Of a stretch of 64,000 bases of DNA, positions 59,381-64,000 are shown piece by piece. The notes below the pieces were generated by a model. The model worked only from the letters and a program-made list of their open reading frames with translations. It was not told the DNA's origin and made no database searches. This DNA comes from Didymella arachidicola (taxonomy: Eukaryota > Ascomycota > Dothideomycetes > Pleosporales > Didymellaceae), in the NCBI GenBank assembly GCA_016630955.3, contig CM049988.1, positions 1-64,000 of the forward strand, in the 5' to 3' direction. Within the stretch, counting starts at the first letter, position 1. The number at the start of each line of letters is the position of its first letter. The position numbers were made by a program, and so were the translations under genes.

Positions 59381-61312
59381 ATGCATCGCAGACGACGAGA
59401 CGATCTAATGACTTCACCAGAAATGGCTGCTTCAATCAAGCCATCCACAAAATTATCCACCGAAGAAGATGACGTCTCGAGACGTGATAGCGAGTCGTTG
59501 GCGGACTTCATGAAGTCGAATGAAGAACTTCAGGCGACAATGATACCAGAGGATGACAGCGCAAACCCAGCGACACGCCAGCCGACTTGGACAATATTGT
59601 CGAACACAGAGATCAAGTCATTTCTCGTCGTAGCTTCTTTCGCGGCGGCTATATCGCCATTTTCGACCTCTACGTACTACCCCGTTGTTACTTCAATAGC
59701 GCGGGATCTCGGTGTCTCGGTTTCGAAGATTAATCTGACGATGAGCTCGTACCAGGTCCGTGTTCTACATAATCGAGCTGGCGAAGAAATCGAAAGTGAA
59801 TGAGCATAGCTGTTCAAGGGCTGACTTGTTAGATTTTCCAAGGTGTCGCTCCAACCATCACCGCCGCCTTCGCTGACACGTACGGTCGCCGGCCTATGTT
59901 CTTGGTATGCTTTGCCATATACTTCGTCGCCAATGTCGGATTGGCCCTACAAAACGATTTTACTACTCTACTTGTCCTCCGCTGCTTGCAGAGTACGGGC
60001 AGCAGCGGAACGTTTGCGTTGGCTCAGGCCGTGACCGCCGATATAACGACGCGAGCAGAAAGAGGAAGATATCTCATCTATGCTACACTGGGGTCGACCT
60101 TGGGTCCATTTATAGGTCCGGTACGTTCATACGAGAGTCATGATATTTCAGGACACAGTTCATAACTTCGGCCGTGACTAGGTGATTGGAGGGCTTCTGG
60201 TCAAATTCCTCGGATGGCGGTCTGTCTTTTGGTTCCTCCTTTGCATGGGTACTGTCTTCGCTCTTTTGATCTTCATCTTTTTCGGTGAGACCGCGCGTCC
60301 AATCGTGGGCGATGGTTCCATTCCACCGCAATTTTGGAACAGATCATACCTACAAATGCGTTCCAAAGGAGTTAGCAACTTGAAACCGAACCTCGCCAGC
60401 TTGGAACGGAGAAAATCACGCCCGAATCCCCTGATTTCGTTGGCATTGCTCTGGGATAGAGAGAATTTCATACTGTCAGTGTCTGGAGGCCTGCTCTATG
60501 CTGGCTACTCGTCAGTCACCAGTGTCTTTGCGTCCCAGCTACAGCAGCGATATAAGTATGATGCGGTATGTCGACCTCCCCTTGGGTATCTTGACGGTGA
60601 ACTTGTGGTTTTGCGTTTACTGATCATGCGACCAGGTACAAGTCGGGCTGTGTTATCTGCCTGTCGGCTTTGGCAGCCTCTTAGCGTATCGTACCACGGT
60701 ACGACTCATGGACTGGAATTTTGAGAGGGAAGCTAAAAAGCAAGGTGAGCATTATTACCCCCCTCTCTCTTTTTCGAGGCCCGTGTTGGCTGATCACGAG
60801 CTAAAATTTGCACTCGAACAATAGGCCTCGTCATCGTGAAAAATCGCCAAACGGACATTTCAAGATTCGACCTGGAGAAAGCACGTCTCGGCTTCGTCTT
60901 TCCGATGATCTTGGTCTGCAGTGGTCTCCTTGTCGCTTACGGCTGGCAGATGCATTATCACGCACCGCTTGTCCCAATTCTCGTAACAATGTTCCTCATC
61001 GCAATTATCCTCACTGGCGTAATGAACGCCATAGCGGCGTTGCTGACAGACGTCAATCGTGAGAATGCTGCAGCAGTTGGGGCGGCCATGAATTTGACAA
61101 GGCTGCTGTTGGGTGCGGGCGCAGTCGCGGTCGTTGGCCCTTTAAATAAGTCGGCGGGTATCGGGTGGACGGCAACAGTTACCGCCGGGTTGTGGGTCTT
61201 ATTGATGCCTATCTTGCGTATGGTTTATCGGGATGGATTCGAATGGAGAGCGGGGGAGGACGAACGGGTACACGCGTCAACCGTGGAGCTAACCGCTTTG
61301 GTTCAGTCTTAG
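59381..61312 (+). CDS. MFS transporter, DHA1 (QDR-like) family
   Basis: Five exons: 59381-59755, 59833-60120, 60182-60565, 60636-60744 and 60825-61312, with introns of 77, 61, 70 and 80 bp, all GT-AG and in phase; product 547 aa. After an about 80-residue acidic N-terminal tail come twelve expected membrane helices. Signatures: INLTMSSYQIFQGVAPTITA with ADTYGRRP (the MFS loop 2-3 motif G-x3-D-x2-GRRP form), LGSTLGPFIGPVIGG (antiporter motif C type) and WRSVFWFLL. The IFQG...P/ADxxGRRP combination is typical of the QDR/Dtr1/Aqr1 group of drug:H+ antiporters in the plasma membrane. The central loop between helices 6 and 7 is about 70 residues. A substrate cannot be stated. The gene is intact although flanked by transposons on both sides. 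Confidence 0.88.
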
Positions 61313-61508
61313 CTAACAATAGACGGCCTGGACTCTTGGTGAGCCTTTAGTTCCCGCGCCAATGTGCTCATCGTCATGTTTGATCTCGCGCATCCTAACG
61401 GAATCGATACTCAATGAGATTTGTCTCAGCTCTAGGTACTTCATCACTGCCCTGGGTCATACACAGTAGATTTCAGCTGATTATATGATGATACTGCTAG
61501 GTCCTATA

Positions 61509-61982
61509 ACGTGAATACTAAGCGAGTGAGCCATCTAAGCGAGTGAGCCACCCTACCAACTTTCCACACCCCACGACCGAAAATCGACTATGGCTCCACC
61601 AAATCTGGCTCAACACACTTCTCGCGCGGCTGAAATACACCTTGCAATCTTAGCTCTTGATGAAAATCAAATTCAGACTAAAAGGCGCGATGCAGCGACA
61701 TTTGAAGTCTCTCGCGCTACCCTCCACCGCCGACGCGATGGCCAACTTGCCGGACGCGATTGCCAGCCCAACTCAAAGAAGCTGACCCAGCAAGAAGAGG
61801 AGGTAACAGTAAAGTATATACTGGATCTGGACACAGGTGGATCTTCGCCCACGTACGCAGCTAAACGTGATATGGCTGATAAGCTGCTCTCAACGCGTGG
61901 TGGCTCGCCCGTGGGCAGAGACTAGCCGCGCAACTTTGTTAAGCGTACAGACAGTCTTAAAACGCGTTTTAATTAAGCGTAA
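61509..61982 (+). mobile_element. Pogo element 4, left part only
   Basis: The left end starts ACGTGAATACTAAGCGAGTG at 61509 after TA; tandem motif TAAGCGAGTGAGCCATC / TAAGCGAGTGAGCCACC. The transposase reading begins at 61590 and is cut at 61983, where another element end begins. Confidence 0.8.
61590..61925 (+). pseudogene. Truncated pogo transposase
   Basis: 111 codons from ATG 61590, clearly like the element 1 transposase (RDCQPNSKKLTQQEEEVTVK against RDCQPNSKKLTQLEEEVIVK). It stops at TAG 61923-61925 where element 1 has TGG (Trp in HWPRNFVKR); the frame after it continues PRNFVKRT and then meets more stops. A fossil, consistent with C-to-T mutation. Confidence 0.9.
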
Positions 61983-62067
61983 ACGTACCTCACGGGCGAG
62001 CGAGCCAACGGGCAAGCGAGCCACTTTTGCCAAGCCCCCACTAAACTTCACATTAAATTATGGTATA
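61983..62067 (+). mobile_element. Orphan pogo-type left end
   Basis: ACGTACCTCACGGGCGAGCG with the tandem motif GGGCGAGCGAGCCAA / GGGCAAGCGAGCCACTT, then TTTTGCCAAG as in element 3. It is 85 bp long and interrupted by the MITE at 62068. It shares its first 17 bp with the MITE's ends. Confidence 0.65.
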
Positions 62068-62501
62068 ACGTACCTCACGGGCGAACGCCGCACACGGGCG
62101 AACGCCGCACCTAGTTTTACTAGTTAAATCTCTGTTTTTACTTCTAAATAACTCCTCTAATACTAGGTATTAATTGCTTAAATTTTTATAGTAGAGCTGT
62201 AAGTATATTAAGAAACCATTTCTAAAATGTAGGAGCTATTACTAGAGTAGAAAATAAGCTATTTAAGATAATATAAATTGCAGGGATTATTTAGACCCAC
62301 TTTTCTATACCTCTAGATCTAGAGGAGCAAGAGCTTAGCTACTTACAAGGCTTAAAGTACATGTACATAAGATATATATATTTAATTTTTAGAAGATTCT
62401 ATAAGATAGTTCTAGAGCTATTAGCCTCTAGATGTTTGGTTTTCCCTAGTAAAACTAGGTGCGGCGTTCGCCCGTGTGCGGCGTTCGCCTATGAGGTACG
62501 T
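62068..62501. mobile_element. 434-bp MITE with long inverted repeats
   Basis: The ends ACGTACCTCACGGGCGAACG...CTAGTTTTACTAG (left) and their complement (62446-62501) match over about 55 bp. TA at 62066-62067 and 62502-62503. Tandem motif ACGGGCGAACGCCGC twice in each end. The interior is AT-rich with no coding. It shares its terminus with the orphan end next to it, so it could be mobilised by a transposase of that family. Confidence 0.88.
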
Positions 62502-62503
62502 TA

Positions 62504-63535
62504 TCTAGAATAACAATACCTATAACTTTAATAAGACAGGCTTTATAATAGGCTAGATCTTCTAAGAAGTAGTTATTATAGCTTTAGAAAGATTAAAAAG
62601 GCTAAAGGTAGTTGTTACGATCTCTGAAGGAAACAAGGTACTGATGGGAAGCGGGGCAAGCGCTTGGATGACAGCGTGTCACGTGTCACGTGACATGCGT
62701 CGACATCCCGCCAAGAAGCGTCATCCCAAGAATCACAGGATGCCACCACATCCCGGGAAGACAATGCATCCCGAGTTACAAGGGAACAAGGCGCATTAAG
62801 GGATACTCTAGCTTTCCCACTAAGTATATATTCTAGTAGGAACACAACTCTTACAGTGTGTGTTCAACCTAAGTTATCAAGTTTGTCTTTGGATCTCAAA
62901 CCCAACCTTCGAGCTAGACAGTCTACTCTGTACTACTCATCGTTACCCTGCTCTCAAGACTGACAGATCGTATCTGTACACCTTATTGCAACCAACCCCT
63001 TCGGCTTCCTGTCACCGTACTCATCCCCGAGAACCAATAGAATTAGTGCTTACGAGCTTTGCTTAAAGTACGACTTCAACACTAGGTTAAACTATCTACT
63101 ATCTCTCTACTTAGGTAGAGTTACTTTAAGCTAAGTTAGATACTCTATAAAGGAAGGTACACTAAAGTAAGAGTTATTAGAAATAACCTAGAAAGTAGTT
63201 AGACCTATAATAGTATTATAAGTATTATAGTAGTGTAGTAATATAGTCCTCTTAGGCGTTCTATAAGGCTTAAGCTTATATAGTAGTTAAAGAACGTAAT
63301 AGGTAAGAAGAGACTCTAAAAAAAGTAGAGATAAAGGAGTTAGCAGCTGCTAATAAGCTCTATTGCAAGAAAATTACAGAAGAGAAGCGTAGGCAATAGG
63401 TAAGGGAGAAAGCTAAGCGTAATTAGGTTAAGGCAGAGAAGGCAGAATAGGCCGCTAAACGTAGGGCCTAAAAAGAGTGTTAAAAATAAGCTCTTAACGC
63501 TAAGAAAAGTATCTAATTGTTATATATTATATATA
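62504..63535 (+). mobile_element. RIP-degraded pogo relic (from the catalytic core to the C-terminus), split by an LTR-like insert
   Basis: 62513-62610 reads as a mutated copy of the first catalytic block (TATAACTTTAATAAGACAGG against TACAACTTTGACGAGACAGG), with Asp/Glu codons turned to Asn/Lys. 63330-63515 reads ELAAANKLYCKKITEEKRRQ followed by a Lys/Ala-rich region with stops at Gln positions, like the coiled basic C-terminus of the intact transposases. The 62613-63081 part is GC-richer and foreign to it. Confidence 0.7.
62613..63081. mobile_element. Possible solo LTR
   Basis: A 469-bp insert starting TGTTACGATCTCTGAAGGAA and ending CGACTTCAACA, i.e. TG...CA ends, with a TATA-like AAGTATATATTC (about 62823) and downstream CT-rich sequence. 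The short interior has two CACGTGACA/GTCACGTG words (62677-62696). No matching 5-bp target duplication was seen (GTAGT left, CTAGG right), so the call is tentative. Confidence 0.4.
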
Positions 63536-64000
63536 ACGTGTTTTATCACCGAGCGGGCCACTATCACCGAGTGGGCCGCCCTCACCAACATCGCGTCTCT
63601 TACCGTCTATTACAGTCATGTCACCACAACACAACGCGCAATTAACCTACAACGAAGGCACACTATACCTTGCCATCCAGGCTACAAAAGGTCCTGTGCC
63701 TAATAGTACAAGACACGCGTCTAAAGCATTTGACGTCCCCCGAACAACGCTCCAACGACGACGCGACGGAAAGCCTTCACGACGCGATACCGAGCCCAAC
63801 TCAAAGAAGCTAAAGAAGACAGAGGAGGAGGCAATAGTGAGACGTATACTTGAGCTGGACGAGCGAGGGATAGGCGCTACAAGGACTATGGTGGAAGAAA
63901 TGGCCAATGATCTACTTGCTGCGCGCGGTGAAGGACCTGTTGGCAAGTGCTGGGTAGACAGGTTCAGAACGCGTACCAAAGAAGTCAAGCTTCGGCGCAG
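63536..64000 (+). mobile_element. Pogo/Fot1-type element 5, left part (runs past the window end)
   Basis: The left end ACGTGTTTTATCACCGAGCG follows TA at 63534-63535; tandem motif ATCACCGAGCGGGCCACT / ATCACCGAGTGGGCCGCC, then CTCACCAAC. Confidence 0.85.
63618..64000 (+). CDS. Pogo/Fot1-family transposase of element 5 (partial)
   Basis: ATG at 63618 (MSPQHNAQLTYNEGTLYLAI); open to the window edge, 127 codons so far. It shows the HTH (HASKAFDVPRTTLQRRRDGK), the RRDTEPNSKKL stretch shared with elements 1 and 4, the CENP-B-like part (KKTEEEAIVRRILELDERG) and GPVGKCWVDRF. The catalytic core lies beyond the window. No stop is seen, so it may be intact. Confidence 0.9.
   Translation, partial: MSPQHNAQLTYNEGTLYLAIQATKGPVPNSTRHASKAFDVPRTTLQRRRDGKPSRRDTEPNSKKLKKTEEEAIVRRILELDERGIGATRTMVEEMANDLLAARGEGPVGKCWVDRFRTRTKEVKLRR

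Noticed and set aside
63330..63515. A possible short gene ELAAANKLYCKK
   Set aside because: It is the stop-ridden C-terminus of a RIP-mutated pogo transposase, not a gene.
1..64000. CRISPR arrays, bacterial operons or ribosome binding sites
   Set aside because: The sequence is eukaryotic (introns, fungal families); the only regular repeats are minisatellites, coding repeats and transposon ends.

Overview
The window looks like a piece of a filamentous ascomycete (Pezizomycotina) genome, probably near a chromosome end. The evidence is short introns of 44-130 bp with GT-AG ends, fungal-only families (HET domain, OrsD-type zinc finger, OTT_1508-like deaminase, fungal F-box protein), pogo/Fot1-type transposons with TA target duplications, and AT-rich relics whose coding frames are peppered with TAA/TAG in place of Gln, Trp and Arg codons, as repeat-induced point mutation (RIP) produces. 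The species cannot be named from the sequence; Dothideomycetes is only a guess.

Left part (1-18,200). A pyrimidine-rich minisatellite is followed by a minus-strand block of four related large genes. The first (957-5240) is a telomere-linked-helicase type protein: OrsD-like Cys/His module, a central domain resembling tyrosine recombinases, and a RecQ-like helicase. The next three (5332-8664, 9097-12132, 12441-15110) keep the OrsD module and the recombinase-like domain but have no helicase. The second also carries at its C-terminus an N-terminal stub of another helicase copy. Short frames encoding a YTGNP peptide lie just upstream of two of them and may be first exons. A ParB-like gene (15516-17876) follows, broken by a 38-bp tandem duplication. 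Four copies of a near-perfect palindrome (18018-18165) separate this block from the next.

Middle (18,180-49,200). This is a gene-poor accessory region. It holds an NLR relic (NACHT Walker B, sensor and ankyrin-like tail, four in-frame stops), a RING protein, a C2H2/bHLH protein, a seven-helix membrane protein, an unknown 410-aa protein, an F-box protein, a small Cys-rich protein, a kinase-fold protein, a MITE-like element, an OTT_1508-like deaminase and a Myb/SANT protein. Two convergent HET genes share a virtually identical 735-bp inverted segment and have 32-residue C-terminal repeats. HET, NLR, deaminase and kinase-like genes fit the kind of repertoire seen in fungal non-self recognition, but no direct link between them can be shown here.

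Right part (49,500-64,000). This is a transposon graveyard and nursery. Three apparently intact pogo/Fot1 elements and the start of a fourth sit in or beside RIP-degraded relatives. Also present are a truncated copy, a 434-bp MITE and a possible solo LTR. A five-exon MFS (DHA1/QDR-like) transporter gene lies between them. Every element end has the same layout: a short ACGY terminus followed by two tandem copies of an element-specific motif of about 15-19 bp.

Most other open frames in the window are antisense or out-of-frame shadows and are omitted. Exon boundaries were inferred by eye from GT/AG sites and reading phase.
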